DNA of 64,000 nt from Paenibacillus silvae (GCF_014639235.1 NZ_BMFU01000003.1:310001-374000), one strand, 5' to 3'. Counted from the stretch's first letter, positions 9,506 through 18,474 are shown. Program-made: numbers and translations. The notes: generated from the letters alone by a model not told the origin.

Positions 9506-9816
9506 ACCCTTCCTCCTCATGAACGCTGTAAGCCTGTGTAGGCGAGTACAGACGTTTTCATAGTTTTTTGATATGGAATCTCGCATCTACGAAACTCGTT
9601 CCTCGCGCTGTGAACCGAAAATAACAACCTTTTTTTTCCAGCACCCTATAACGTATGAATGCATATTGAATCCGTAACCGACACATGCACCAATTTTCAT
9701 ATAAATAGATTGATATACACCCCAAGTTCTCTCTTGGAGGTCGAACGCACAGATCACGGTTTCTCTCGCAACATAGAATAGAGGAGCTTGATTTTCAAAG
9801 GGGGCAGGCATTCGGA
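9506..9816. other. Divergent intergenic region in the glycan cluster
   Basis: About 310 bp between the - strand glycan operon and the + strand GT-D gene. It is AT-rich and should hold promoters for both. A short inverted repeat CCAAG/CTTGG is near 9724-9738. A 74-codon frame on the - strand (9587-9811) lacks a clear ribosome binding site and recognisable features, and I do not call it. Confidence 0.5.
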
Positions 9817-10527
9817 ATGAATTCCATTTATCTTGAAATGCAGGAAGTGCTGGATCAGCTCGAAACGGCTTTAAGCGAACAGCGTCCGTTCTCTCTGGTG
9901 CGTGTGGGGGATGGTGAAAATATCGTGATGTCGCAAGAATCCGTATGGCCTATGGAGCAAGTGCTGCAAGAACGATGGGCGATCAAAGCCAATCTCGGAC
10001 AAAAGGGGCTGCGCCTTCCTAACCTGAAGATGCGGGACGAAGTCGCTGCTTCGTTGAAACGGGCCTCTATTGTAGGGGTCCTTCCACGTGGAGACAGCAC
10101 CATCAAAGCTCCGGATTATCTCAAGCGGCCGCTGACCGATATGATCTTTGCTCACTATGGCATCGCGCCAAAGCTGACCTGTCATGCTTGTGTGAATCGT
10201 GAGCTTGTGCAAGTACCGCGGTTCTGGCAGATGCTTGCCGGCAAACGTGTGCTGCTCGTTACGCGTGAGCTGGATGAGTTACAGGCCGCACTCGTTAAGG
10301 AGCCTTACCATCTCAACATCGTAAGTGCCTTGCCATTTGACAACTATGATCAGATGGATGAGACCTTGCATTGGATACAAACGCATCAGGATGATTTTGA
10401 TGTTGCTCTGTTCTCTTGCGGTGTTAACGCCGTTATTCTTGCTGAACGAACAGCAGCACTGGCAGGTAAAGTCGCCATCGATTTTGGCAAAGCCAACAAC
10501 ATGATTTTGAAAGGACGTCCCAACTAA
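9817..10527 (+). CDS. GT-D fold glycosyltransferase-like protein
   Basis: 236 residues. The segment FSLVRVGDGEN (about residues 25-35) matches the R-x-G-D-G-E signature of the GT-D (formerly DUF1792) family, first described in glycosylation of streptococcal serine-rich adhesins. Other conserved-looking blocks are VGVLPRGDS and DVALFSCGVNAVILAE. It is divergent from the other glycan genes and ends before a perfect terminator hairpin. It probably adds a sugar to a surface glycan or glycoprotein; the target is unknown. Confidence 0.82.
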   Translation: MNSIYLEMQEVLDQLETALSEQRPFSLVRVGDGENIVMSQESVWPMEQVLQERWAIKANLGQKGLRLPNLKMRDEVAASLKRASIVGVLPRGDSTIKAPDYLKRPLTDMIFAHYGIAPKLTCHACVNRELVQVPRFWQMLAGKRVLLVTRELDELQAALVKEPYHLNIVSALPFDNYDQMDETLHWIQTHQDDFDVALFSCGVNAVILAERTAALAGKVAIDFGKANNMILKGRPN

Positions 10528-10692
10528 GCTCCATCTATCGTTTTCAGATTTTCTTCTTTACGTTATTGCCAGCTCTACCTGTACCTCTACTTCTCTCTCT
10601 ATTTGTCCCCCTACTTATCTCCCTCTCCTTGTAGCTCTACTTATCTCTTTCCTTGTATATCAACTCCTCAAATCTTGCTTCATCTCAAACAC

Positions 10693-10724
10693 AAAATCCC
10701 CGCCTACCAAGGCGGGGATTTTGC
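10693..10724. terminator. Intrinsic terminator
   Basis: A perfect 12-bp stem AAAATCCCCGCC/GGCGGGGATTTT with a 6-nt loop. T-tracts flank it in both directions, so it can end the GT-D gene (+) and the hypothetical gene at 10869 (-). The surrounding 10528-10868 is pyrimidine-rich spacer with no other feature seen. Confidence 0.88.
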
Positions 10725-10868
10725 GTTATATCTGGATTGCAATTCAGCTGAAATGAGTACAACAAACGTTACTATAAGCGTGAATGACATTACATCACGT
10801 GGATCGCATGTGACCGAACTTCCCGTTATTCTTTCTCAAGGGTCTCTCAAAGTCTATCCAGTGTTTCC

Positions 10869-11276
10869 TTAATTGGTCGCAGCAATGCCGTAGAACATCT
10901 CCGGCCCGGTTCGCACAGCTGTGGACACGCCCGAGATGAACGAGGTATATACATTTTCAAGCGCTGGTGGTGCAGTCAAGTCCTGAGCTGTGAACGAATG
11001 GAACTCGGCACCGCCATTTTGCCCGACCGTACCCTCTGCGCGATAGATGATAAAGAACGGATCATACACAAAACCACGCACAATCTCTACCACAAACGTA
11101 TCACCCAATTCTCCCGTGACACCTACCGTGCCGTTGAAGGTGATGATCGGATTAATGACCCCCTGGGTTTGAAGACCGATTACGCCGAAGGGTTCAGGGG
11201 ATTCGGACAAAGGTAATCCTGGTGCTCCAACAAATCCCGAGTTCTCCGAGGTTCTCATATCAAGAAACACGCCCAT
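10869..11276 (-). CDS. Hypothetical protein, probable surface or spore-layer type
   Basis: 135 residues with GGAGGTG upstream of the ATG. I do not recognise the family. It has no signal peptide or membrane segment. The composition is rich in G, T, V, F and P with few charges (for example GFVGAPGLPLS, ITFNGTVGVTGELGDTF), and it looks like an all-beta fold of the kind seen in spore-coat or exosporium-associated proteins; that is only an impression. It is a single gene between convergent and divergent neighbours. Confidence 0.6.
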   Translation of the reverse strand: MGVFLDMRTSENSGFVGAPGLPLSESPEPFGVIGLQTQGVINPIITFNGTVGVTGELGDTFVVEIVRGFVYDPFFIIYRAEGTVGQNGGAEFHSFTAQDLTAPPALENVYTSFISGVSTAVRTGPEMFYGIAATN

Positions 11277-11464
11277 GAAGTAACACCTCCAATGCTATGG
11301 GATATCATATCCTATGAATCTGATAACTCTTAGGATTGGATAGTTGCAAAATTGATGAACCTATTTTTAATTCTGTGCGGTTAATGGTATATTGAACTGC
11401 ATAACGAAATGAACGGATCGTATGCACACAAAGGGTACAGGCTGTTCAGAAGGAGATATTTACA

Positions 11465-12607
11465 ATGAATAAACGCAAACGCTCAACCGGCAGCTCATCT
11501 GCCAAAGGCAAATCCTATGGAGGCTCTTCCAAGCCGCGTTCCGGCCGCTCCAACGCTTCATCATCGGGAACCTACTCCCCTCGCTCGGAAGATGCTGCGA
11601 AGAAGGTTTCAACCTCCCATTCGTCTGCAGCCCCTGCAAAAAGCGGTGGCAAAGGAACCAAAACGACCAAAACGGCTGCGTTATCCAAACGTCCAGGCAA
11701 TGCACCTTATCGCAAATCCGAACCGCCGCGCCAGTATAAGGTCTCTGAACCAGACGAACTGCTGAATTTTCTGCTGAAGCATGTGAAGTCAGGACGCAAT
11801 GCGGTGAAATCCATTTTGGGGCGTGGACAAGTATCTATAGATGAGAAAGTTGTGACGAAGTTTAACGAGCCGCTGCAGCCAGGACAGATCGTCTCGATTA
11901 GCAAAGAAGGAGCGGTTGCCGCGCCTTCCCTGACGGGCATCAACATTTTGCATGAAGACGATGACATCATTGTGATCCGTAAGGAGGCCGGACTGCTGTC
12001 CATCGCGGCTGATAAAAGTGACGACCTGACTGCCTATCGTCAGCTAATGGCGCATGTACGTCGCAGCAATCCATTGAACCGGGTGTTTATCGTACACCGT
12101 CTGGATCGTGACACGTCTGGTGTGATGATGTTTGCCAAGAGCGAAGAGGTGCAGCAGCAGCTGCAGGAAAATTGGAAAGAGAATGTGCAGGATCGCGTCT
12201 ATGTCGCTCTCGTTGAAGGCAAGGTAGCGCAAGAGGAAGGCACCATCTCCTCCTGGCTGAAGGAAACCAAAACGCTGAAGATGTACTCCAGCCCCCGTCC
12301 GAATGATGGGCAGCATGCGGTTACCCACTACAAACGTTTGAAAGCAAACCGTGAATTCTCGCTGCTTGAGGTTCGTCTGGAAACGGGCCGCAAAAATCAG
12401 ATTCGGGTACACATGGAGGACATTGGACACCCGATTGCCGGGGATCGCAAATACGGAGCACGTACAAGAGATCTTGGACGTCTCGGCCTGCATGCACGCC
12501 TGTTATCCTTCATACACCCGACAACAGGCAAATTAATGACGTTTGAGACGGATATTCCGAAGCCCTTCCTGTATCCATTCCGCGGAGAGACTACATCTGC
12601 ACAATAA
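11465..12607 (+). CDS. RluA family pseudouridine synthase with basic N-terminal extension
   Basis: 380 residues. Residues ~1-95 are a low-complexity S/K/G/P-rich basic extension. An S4-like RNA-binding domain follows (about 98-150, NAVKSILGRGQVSID). The catalytic domain contains HRLDRDTSG, whose second Asp is the nucleophile that isomerises uridine, and later LLEVRLETGRKNQIR and IAGDRKYGA. It modifies rRNA or tRNA in the cytoplasm; the exact site cannot be deduced. AAGGAGA lies upstream. The basic extension is unlike the compact RluD/RluB-type enzymes and may add nonspecific RNA affinity. Confidence 0.9.
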   Translation: MNKRKRSTGSSSAKGKSYGGSSKPRSGRSNASSSGTYSPRSEDAAKKVSTSHSSAAPAKSGGKGTKTTKTAALSKRPGNAPYRKSEPPRQYKVSEPDELLNFLLKHVKSGRNAVKSILGRGQVSIDEKVVTKFNEPLQPGQIVSISKEGAVAAPSLTGINILHEDDDIIVIRKEAGLLSIAADKSDDLTAYRQLMAHVRRSNPLNRVFIVHRLDRDTSGVMMFAKSEEVQQQLQENWKENVQDRVYVALVEGKVAQEEGTISSWLKETKTLKMYSSPRPNDGQHAVTHYKRLKANREFSLLEVRLETGRKNQIRVHMEDIGHPIAGDRKYGARTRDLGRLGLHARLLSFIHPTTGKLMTFETDIPKPFLYPFRGETTSAQ

Positions 12608-12692
12608 CGTGCTCGTACGAAGACGGACGGGAAGTTAAGATGCTTCACCACAACACCGCAGCTCTGTCCGTCTGAAAAGGAGGTTATCACGT

Positions 12693-13271
12693 TTGCAAAA
12701 CCTGTTCATCACCGGGTACCGTGCCCATGAGCTTCAAATTTTTGGCCAGAAACATGAAGGCATTCCCTTCATTAAAAAAGCCATTGCTTCCCGCCTCACT
12801 CCTCTCGTAGAGGATGGACTGGAATGGGTGCTTACGCCCGGTCAATATGGCGTTGACCTGTGGGCCTGCGAGGTTGTACTGGAGTTGAAGCAGACTTATC
12901 CGCATCTGAAGCTGTCGATCATTACTGCTTTTCAGAATCCGGAGGAGCAGTGGAAGGAAGACAAGCAGGAATACTACCGTTCCATTTTGTCCGGGGTCGA
13001 TTATTATGGTGCGATCAGCAAACAGCCTTATATCGGACCCTGGCAGTTCACCGCTCGCGATGAACTGCTGCTGCGTAAAAGTGACGGTTTACTGCTTGTC
13101 TATGATGAGGATGCCGGCGAAGGCAGCCCGCGTTTTGTGAAGGAAAAGGCAATCAAAAAACAGCAGCACGAGGATTACCCTATTATCACGATAACTTCGG
13201 AGGACATCCAGTCTGTTGCAGAGGAAGAGCGCATGAGTGAATTTGCTTATGATGAGGACCTGCCCTTCTAA
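12693..13271 (+). CDS. YpsA-like SLOG family protein (DUF1273)
   Basis: 192 residues, TTG start with AAAGGAGG at 12676-12683. The N-terminus LFITGYRAHELQIFG and the block WVLTPGQYGVDLWACEVV match the DUF1273/YpsA family, which has a Rossmann-like SLOG nucleotide-binding fold. In Bacillus subtilis and Staphylococcus aureus YpsA affects cell division. It is a single gene that ends at an intrinsic terminator. Confidence 0.88.
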   Translation: MQNLFITGYRAHELQIFGQKHEGIPFIKKAIASRLTPLVEDGLEWVLTPGQYGVDLWACEVVLELKQTYPHLKLSIITAFQNPEEQWKEDKQEYYRSILSGVDYYGAISKQPYIGPWQFTARDELLLRKSDGLLLVYDEDAGEGSPRFVKEKAIKKQQHEDYPIITITSEDIQSVAEEERMSEFAYDEDLPF

Positions 13272-13281
13272 CGAACTTTAA

Positions 13282-13316
13282 ATGCTGTACAGCACATGCT
13301 GTGCAGTATTTTTTTG
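13282..13316 (+). terminator. Intrinsic terminator after ypsA-like gene
   Basis: ATGCTGTACAGC pairs with GCTGTGCAGTAT (G-U pairs allowed) and is followed by seven T. Confidence 0.82.
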
Positions 13317-13558
13317 TCATTGTACCGGACTCCGTTTTATTGGACTGTACCTTGTGATCGGACTGCACTCTGCAATCGTTGGGCGAGAGGTTGTAACCCA
13401 TTTTTAGACTGTGTGAATCAGGTCTTTAAGTTGAACTCAAGCAGAGTACTCCGCTTGCCACGAATGGGATACTCATGTTTTTTTTCGGGCAAGGTTGGGT
13501 ATAAGTAGTATTAAAACTACGATTTTTATGTCGTATGGGACAAAGGGGAACGTCAATC

Positions 13559-14374
13559 ATGACTCTAACGCCAGAGCAGCGCATCCAGCTGCACGGGTTC
13601 AATAACCTTACCAAGTCACTCAGTTTCAATATGTACGATATCTGTTACACCAAAACCAAAGAAGAACGCGAAGCGTACATTGAATATATCGATGAACAAT
13701 ATAATGCAGATCGGCTGACGCATATTTTGAAAAATGTATCGGACATCATCGGAGCACACGTCCTGAATGTAGCACAGCAGGATTACGTACCGCAGGGTGC
13801 AAGTGTAACGATGCTGGTATCCGAAGGCCCCATCGTTGAGGTTCCTGAGGAATCCTTCGACGAATCGCCCGGCCCCCTGCCGGATAATGTAGTCATGCAG
13901 CTGGATAAAAGCCACATTACAGTGCACACATATCCCGAATTCCATCCCAGCGAAGGCATCAGCACCTTTCGTGCAGATATTGATGTCTCGACCTGCGGTG
14001 AGATTTCACCGCTCAAAGCGCTGCATTATCTGATTCATTCCTTTGATACAGACATTATGATTATGGATTATCGGGTACGCGGCTTTACACGGGATACAAG
14101 CGGACGCAAGCTGTTTATTGACCATGAGATCAGCTCGATTCAGAATTATATTCCGGATGAGATCAAAAGCGGCTTTGATATGATCGACGTGAACGTCTAT
14201 CAGGAAAATATTTTCCATACCAAATGTAAGCTGAAGGATTTTGATCTCGATAATTACCTATTCGGATATACCAAGGACAAGCTCAGTAGAGCCGAGCAGC
14301 AAGAGATTACAGAATGGCTGAAGCTGGAGATGGACGAGATTTATTACGGCAAAAATATCAACCGCTCTCCTTGA
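13559..14374 (+). CDS. speD: S-adenosylmethionine decarboxylase proenzyme
   Basis: 271 residues from the ATG at 13559, with AAAGGGG upstream. This is the longer E. coli-type SpeD rather than the short Bacillus SpeH type. The self-cleavage site is in LDKSHITVHTYPE: Ser118 becomes the pyruvoyl group at the start of the alpha chain. The enzyme makes decarboxylated SAM, the aminopropyl donor for spermidine. No speE is next to it. Its stop codon overlaps the -35 box of the promoter for the following flgB-like gene. Confidence 0.93.
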   Translation: MTLTPEQRIQLHGFNNLTKSLSFNMYDICYTKTKEEREAYIEYIDEQYNADRLTHILKNVSDIIGAHVLNVAQQDYVPQGASVTMLVSEGPIVEVPEESFDESPGPLPDNVVMQLDKSHITVHTYPEFHPSEGISTFRADIDVSTCGEISPLKALHYLIHSFDTDIMIMDYRVRGFTRDTSGRKLFIDHEISSIQNYIPDEIKSGFDMIDVNVYQENIFHTKCKLKDFDLDNYLFGYTKDKLSRAEQQEITEWLKLEMDEIYYGKNINRSP

Positions 14375-14400
14375 CAGTGTGTGGGCGAATTTCTTAAAAT
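14371..14400 (+). promoter_or_regulatory. Sigma-A promoter for the flgB-like gene
   Basis: TTGACA at 14371-14376 and TAAAAT at 14395-14400 with an 18-bp spacer. The -35 box overlaps the speD stop codon. Confidence 0.75.
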
Positions 14401-14442
14401 AGAGAGAACTGCTTGATACATGCGGTGAAGGAGGATCGAAGC

Positions 14443-14853
14443 ATGATCGAAACCCAGACTTCCAAACGGAATGAATCTCTTTTGCAGGCTTTAAATGCAC
14501 GGCATCAAGCCATCACCAACAACATTGCGAATGCAGATACGCCGAATTACAAAAGCACAACGGTCGAGTTTCAGGATGAGCTGAGACGAATCATCGAGAA
14601 CGGCAAATCAGGACAGCTTCAGATGCAGCGAACACATGAAAAGCATTTTCCGATCAGTAATCCGAACGCCTCCATCGTCCAGTACCGAGTGATGCAGAAC
14701 AATGAAACAGCGATGAATAATAACAACAATAACGTAGATATTGACCGTGAGATGGCTTCACTCTCCGAGAATCAGCTCTTGTATAACTACATGGCTGATC
14801 GGGTCAGCGGACATTATAAAAAGATGAAAAATTTGTTGAATGATTTAAAATAA
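14443..14853 (+). CDS. flgB: Orphan FlgB-like flagellar basal-body rod protein
   Basis: 136 residues from the ATG at 14443, with AAGGAGGA upstream. The N-terminus carries the FlgB signature LNARHQAITNNIANADTPNY and a C-terminal helix ends the protein, as expected for the proximal rod. Between them is an asparagine run (MNNNNNNVD). In Bacillales, flgB normally heads the large fla/che operon with flgC and fliE; here it stands alone between speD and a GNAT-Nudix gene, with its own sigma-A promoter and terminator. It may be a second flgB copy or a relocated one. Confidence 0.88.
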   Translation: MIETQTSKRNESLLQALNARHQAITNNIANADTPNYKSTTVEFQDELRRIIENGKSGQLQMQRTHEKHFPISNPNASIVQYRVMQNNETAMNNNNNNVDIDREMASLSENQLLYNYMADRVSGHYKKMKNLLNDLK

Positions 14854-14863
14854 CGGATTATCG

Positions 14864-14890
14864 CAGCAGCCCTTGTGGCTGTTTTTTTGT
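14864..14890 (+). terminator. Intrinsic terminator after flgB
   Basis: GCAGCC pairs with GGCTGT around a short CTTGT loop and is followed by seven T. Confidence 0.75.
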
Positions 14891-15027
14891 GACTTAACGC
14901 CTTTGTCAACTGCTGCCCGCTTCTTCTTTCACCCGTTCTGCTGCAGAACCGGATATGTTCGGTATTATGCTCGGGCTGTAGTATAATGGTAAAAGCAAGA
15001 CGTTATATTACGTAAAAGAGGTGCTAC

Positions 15028-16173
15028 ATGGCTCGTCATTACAATGCTTTTCAAGGCTCCAAGGTCAGACTTACTGCGCCGTGCCCCGAGGACCGTGTGC
15101 AGATTGCACACTTCACGGAACAGTATGAATATATGCGCAATATGGATACCGATATTGTTACTCCGCAAACATCCGATGAAACAGGCAGCTCTTCGGTCCG
15201 GAATGGTCAGGATTTCGAATTCGCACTGCGAACCATTGAAGATAACCGTTTCCTTGGCTTTGTTGCGATCTATCGGATTGAATGGAACAACCGCTCCGCC
15301 CAGCTCGCGATCGGAATCGGTGAAGCGCGTGATCGCGGCAAGGGATATGGCAGTGATGCACTTGCGCTCATTTTACGCTACGCCTTCCATGAATTGAATC
15401 TGAACCGGATTGCTTTAGATGTCATTGAATACAACGAAGCGGCAAGAAAAGCGTACTTGAAGGCCGGTTTCCGCGAGGAAGGAAGGCATCGGGCAGCCGT
15501 GCTGCGAGACGGTACACAGTATGATCTGATCTCGATGAGCATTCTGGCAGCAGATTGGTCCGCTCAGACCGGATACCCGATTTCTTTTCGGCCCTCGGCC
15601 GGGGTAACGGTGGAAGTCCGTGAGCACGATGAACATGGTGAGCATGTAGACTTGTTTTCTGATGCTCGAACGGACTCCCCTTCCTCCCCTGGTTCTGCAA
15701 GTTCGATCCAATCGGGTGGTGCCACTAATACTCCAGATGCCTCTCCCCGAATCGGTGTAGGTGCAGTAATCCTGAATGAACGCGGCGAGGTGCTGCTTGC
15801 ATGGCGTAATCGCGCACCCGAGCAGCACACCTGGAGTATTCCCGGCGGAAAAGTAGATGCATATGAAACGCTTGAGACAGCTGTCATTCGTGAGATCAAA
15901 GAAGAGGTGAATCTGGATATCGTTATCAACGATCTGCTTTGTACTGCCGAAACGATTCGTCCCGAACAGCAGGAGCACTGGATTTCCATGCTCTATTCCA
16001 CCAGAGTTATCGGCGGGGAAGCACGCAATATGGAGGAAGGTGGTGCAGTTGGCGAGATCGGCTGGTTCCCGCTCCATGAGCTACCTGCCCCGCTCGCCAG
16101 TTTTGCCATCCCAGCATTGGAGGCAGCGAAAAAGCGATATACGGGCAAGCCGTATAACCATGATGCGCAGTAA
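15028..16173 (+). CDS. Fused GNAT acetyltransferase - Nudix hydrolase
   Basis: 381 residues. Residues ~10-172 are a RimJ/RimL-like GNAT domain with the acetyl-CoA loop RDRGKGYGSDAL (102-113) and YNEAARKAYLKAGFREEG. Residues ~180-240 are a disordered, S/D/H-rich linker. Residues ~241-375 are a Nudix domain with the box G274-x5-E280-x7-R288-E-x-x-E-E; the position usually occupied by Gly after the EE pair is Asn295. GAGGTG precedes the ATG. The Nudix part should hydrolyse a nucleoside diphosphate linked to another moiety, and the GNAT part should acetylate an amine. Whether the two act on one pathway is unknown. Confidence 0.9.
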   Translation: MARHYNAFQGSKVRLTAPCPEDRVQIAHFTEQYEYMRNMDTDIVTPQTSDETGSSSVRNGQDFEFALRTIEDNRFLGFVAIYRIEWNNRSAQLAIGIGEARDRGKGYGSDALALILRYAFHELNLNRIALDVIEYNEAARKAYLKAGFREEGRHRAAVLRDGTQYDLISMSILAADWSAQTGYPISFRPSAGVTVEVREHDEHGEHVDLFSDARTDSPSSPGSASSIQSGGATNTPDASPRIGVGAVILNERGEVLLAWRNRAPEQHTWSIPGGKVDAYETLETAVIREIKEEVNLDIVINDLLCTAETIRPEQQEHWISMLYSTRVIGGEARNMEEGGAVGEIGWFPLHELPAPLASFAIPALEAAKKRYTGKPYNHDAQ

Positions 16174-16197
16174 AGCTGTAAAGAGATTTCGCCCCCC

Positions 16198-16269
16198 TTC
16201 ATTAAGGCAACACTCCTAACCTTCAATAAGGCAACACTCCTAACCTTCAATAAGGCAACACTCATAACC
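16198..16269. repeat. Three tandem 24-bp repeats
   Basis: Three consecutive 24-bp units (16198-16221, 16222-16245, 16246-16269) differ at two positions. The core is AAGGCAACACTC. They lie just after the GNAT-Nudix stop codon, in noncoding DNA. Confidence 0.9.
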
Positions 16270-16320
16270 GTCAGGACTCTCATTGGAGCAGCAGTGCCCT
16301 TTGGAGCACGACGGTTTTTT
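16266..16320 (+). terminator. Intrinsic terminator after the GNAT-Nudix gene
   Basis: Outer stem AACCGTC/GACGGTT and an inner stem GTGCCC/GGAGCAC, followed by a T-run. It partly overlaps the last 24-bp repeat unit. Confidence 0.65.
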
Positions 16321-16346
16321 ACTGTATCATTGGATGAACTTGAATC

Positions 16347-16538
16347 TATATGAGTTAAACTATTCTTTTGCACATTAACGGAGAGGACAGAAAAAACCTG
16401 GAAAAGCGAAGCGTTCGCCTTTATCACCGGATTTTCTCCCTTAGAAAGGGGAATCAAAAAAATCTGGGGATAACAGCGATTGGAAGGTTATTCTGTCATC
16501 GGAGTGGATTGTGCAAATACTTAAGTTCAACTTATATA
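16347..16538 (-). mobile_element. MITE-like inverted-repeat element, copy 1
   Basis: About 190 bp in reverse orientation relative to copies at 31870 and 39631. The right end TAAGTTCAACTTATATA matches the shared terminal repeat; the left end is degenerate (TATATGAGTTAAACTA). Shared internal blocks include AATCTGGGGATAAC, GCGAAGCG and AACGGAGAGGACAG. It lacks the internal hairpin block of the longer copies. It occupies the space upstream of the ECF sigma factor gene and contains no gene. Confidence 0.7.
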
Positions 16539-16624
16539 GTCAGTGAATGAATTTTTAAAAAACGAGAACCGTTCGGTTGCTTTCCCTGTCTAATACGAAA
16601 CAACATCCTGAAAGGAGGCCCCAT

Positions 16625-17140
16625 GTGACCCCTGCCGAACTTACCTTCACCGCACAAAAAGGGGATGCTGAGGCTTTTGCAGCCTTAATGGAAATGCATC
16701 AGAGCCGCCTGTACCGAATCGCCTACGCTTATCTGCATAACGAAGGAGATGCACTGGAAGCGATACAGGAATCCACCTACCGCGCATACCGTAATCTAAA
16801 AAAACTGAAAGAGCCCGCTTACTTCGGTACGTGGCTGATCCGTATACTTCTCAACTATTGTGCTGACGAACGGAAACATAAGCATCGTTTCCATCCCGTA
16901 TCCGCAGTTCAGGAAACGGGCCGTTGGGACCGTCCCGAGGACCCCGATCTGGCCGCCGCTGTATCTGCACTGGAGCCGGATTACAAACAGATTATTATTT
17001 TAAGCTATTTTGAAGGTTTCTCACTCACTGAAGTCGCGGACATCCTCGACATTCCCGCTGGAACTGTCAAATCACGACTTCACCGTGCGCTGGGAAAGCT
17101 CCGCGATCAACTTGAACCGAAAGGAGAACATTCCTTATGA
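16625..17140 (+). CDS. ECF RNA polymerase sigma factor
   Basis: 171 residues from a GTG at 16625, chosen because AAAGGAGG lies 8 nt upstream; the frame is open further upstream without a good site. Region 2 is RLYRIAYAYLHNEGDALEAIQ and region 4 is FSLTEVADILDIPAGTVKSR (helix-turn-helix). There is no extra domain. The stop overlaps the start of the anti-sigma gene (ATGA), so they are translationally coupled. The pair probably answers an envelope signal. A MITE-like element lies directly upstream and may contain or displace its promoter. Confidence 0.92.
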   Translation: MTPAELTFTAQKGDAEAFAALMEMHQSRLYRIAYAYLHNEGDALEAIQESTYRAYRNLKKLKEPAYFGTWLIRILLNYCADERKHKHRFHPVSAVQETGRWDRPEDPDLAAAVSALEPDYKQIIILSYFEGFSLTEVADILDIPAGTVKSRLHRALGKLRDQLEPKGEHSL

Positions 17141-18474
17141 CCGATAAACATAATGCATTTGAAAATCTGGAATCACGACTTCAGGCACGCAAGAATGAAT
17201 ATGATGCGATAAGTGTGCCAGAGACGGCTGCATCCCAAGCGGTACAAGCTGGAATCCGTCAAGCCTCCCGTAAACGAAAAACCAGACTGCGCTGGCTGAC
17301 CAGTTCGATCTCCGCGGCCGCACTTGTGTTACTGTTTACCGGCTGTATCCGGGTATCTCCTGCCTTTGCCTCCTTTGTAGAGCAGCTGCCTGGCATGGAA
17401 AGTGTCGTCAGCCTGATCCGTCAGGACAAAGGACTTATGATGGCGATTGATCAGTCCCTGTTGCAGAAGGTCGGGATCACCGATGAGCATGATGGGGGTT
17501 CTGTCACCGTGGAAGGTATTATTACGGACGAGTCACGCATGGTTATTTTTTACAAGATAAAAGGCATTAAGGATGTGGAAAAATCAGGCTTCGACATCGA
17601 CCTGCTCGATGAGAACGGAAAACAGCTTCCGGTTGCATTTAGCTACGCCTCACCGCATTCGGATTCAGATTCTGAGAAATATACTTATGAAGATATCATT
17701 GATGTAACGTTTAATGAATCTCTTCCACCTGATCATCTGACCATTGCTTTTAAAGATCGTATGGCCAAAACAACTAATACATGGAAGGTTACTTTCCCCG
17801 TAAATCGTAACCTGACCAAAAACATGAAAAAAACCGTTCCCGTAAATCAAACGATTACTTTGGACGGACAGCGCATTACTATCGAACAGGCCATCCTGTA
17901 TCCAACAAGGCTTGTTCTTGATATCAAATATGATCCTGACAATACAAAAAAAATCTTTGACATCAGTGATCTGCGATTAGTGGATGAACAAGGCCGAGCC
18001 TGGAGAACGGATGGTTCTTCCATTGGCGGCGTTGGGACTTCTGTATTCTTTGAAAGTATGTATTTCTCGATTCCGAAGAAGCTTACCCTGCAAGGATCCG
18101 GACTTTCAGCATTAGATAAAAATAAACTGATCATTGGTATCGATCCAGCTTCTAAGACTATTCAAGGTGGTCCGCAAGGAGTGACTCTTCTTGAATATAA
18201 AATTAAAGATAACGATGCCATCCTGCATTTTTCCGTTGAAAATGCTGAAAATGCAATCTCGGGACTCACCTTCACCAATATTAAAGATAGTACAGGAAAA
18301 GAATTTGATGTGAAAGAAGCCGGCTGGAGCCCTTCTGTCGAACACCTAACAGCCGAAGCGTGGGTTACCATTGATCATGGGTCAGCAGCAAAAGGAAAAC
18401 TGAACATGGAAATTTCCTCTTATCCCGTTCAAAATCGTGCCCCTTTCTCTTTGGACATACCAGTAAATAAATAG
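17137..18474 (+). CDS. DUF4179 transmembrane anti-sigma factor
   Basis: 445 residues. A cytoplasmic N-terminus of about 48 residues (the likely sigma-binding part) is followed by one transmembrane segment (about residues 50-70, SSISAAALVLLFTGC) and a large extracytoplasmic region typical of DUF4179 proteins, beginning FASFVEQLPGMESVV. AAGGAGA precedes the ATG. Coupling to the ECF sigma gene supports the role. The signal and the release protease are unknown. Confidence 0.86.
   Translation: MTDKHNAFENLESRLQARKNEYDAISVPETAASQAVQAGIRQASRKRKTRLRWLTSSISAAALVLLFTGCIRVSPAFASFVEQLPGMESVVSLIRQDKGLMMAIDQSLLQKVGITDEHDGGSVTVEGIITDESRMVIFYKIKGIKDVEKSGFDIDLLDENGKQLPVAFSYASPHSDSDSEKYTYEDIIDVTFNESLPPDHLTIAFKDRMAKTTNTWKVTFPVNRNLTKNMKKTVPVNQTITLDGQRITIEQAILYPTRLVLDIKYDPDNTKKIFDISDLRLVDEQGRAWRTDGSSIGGVGTSVFFESMYFSIPKKLTLQGSGLSALDKNKLIIGIDPASKTIQGGPQGVTLLEYKIKDNDAILHFSVENAENAISGLTFTNIKDSTGKEFDVKEAGWSPSVEHLTAEAWVTIDHGSAAKGKLNMEISSYPVQNRAPFSLDIPVNK

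Noticed and set aside
9587..9811. 74-codon frame on the - strand in the divergent glycan region
   Set aside because: No good ribosome binding site, no recognisable motif, and it fills the space where both divergent promoters must lie.
16198..16269. Tandem repeats as a CRISPR remnant
   Set aside because: Units are directly adjacent without spacers and there is no cas gene.
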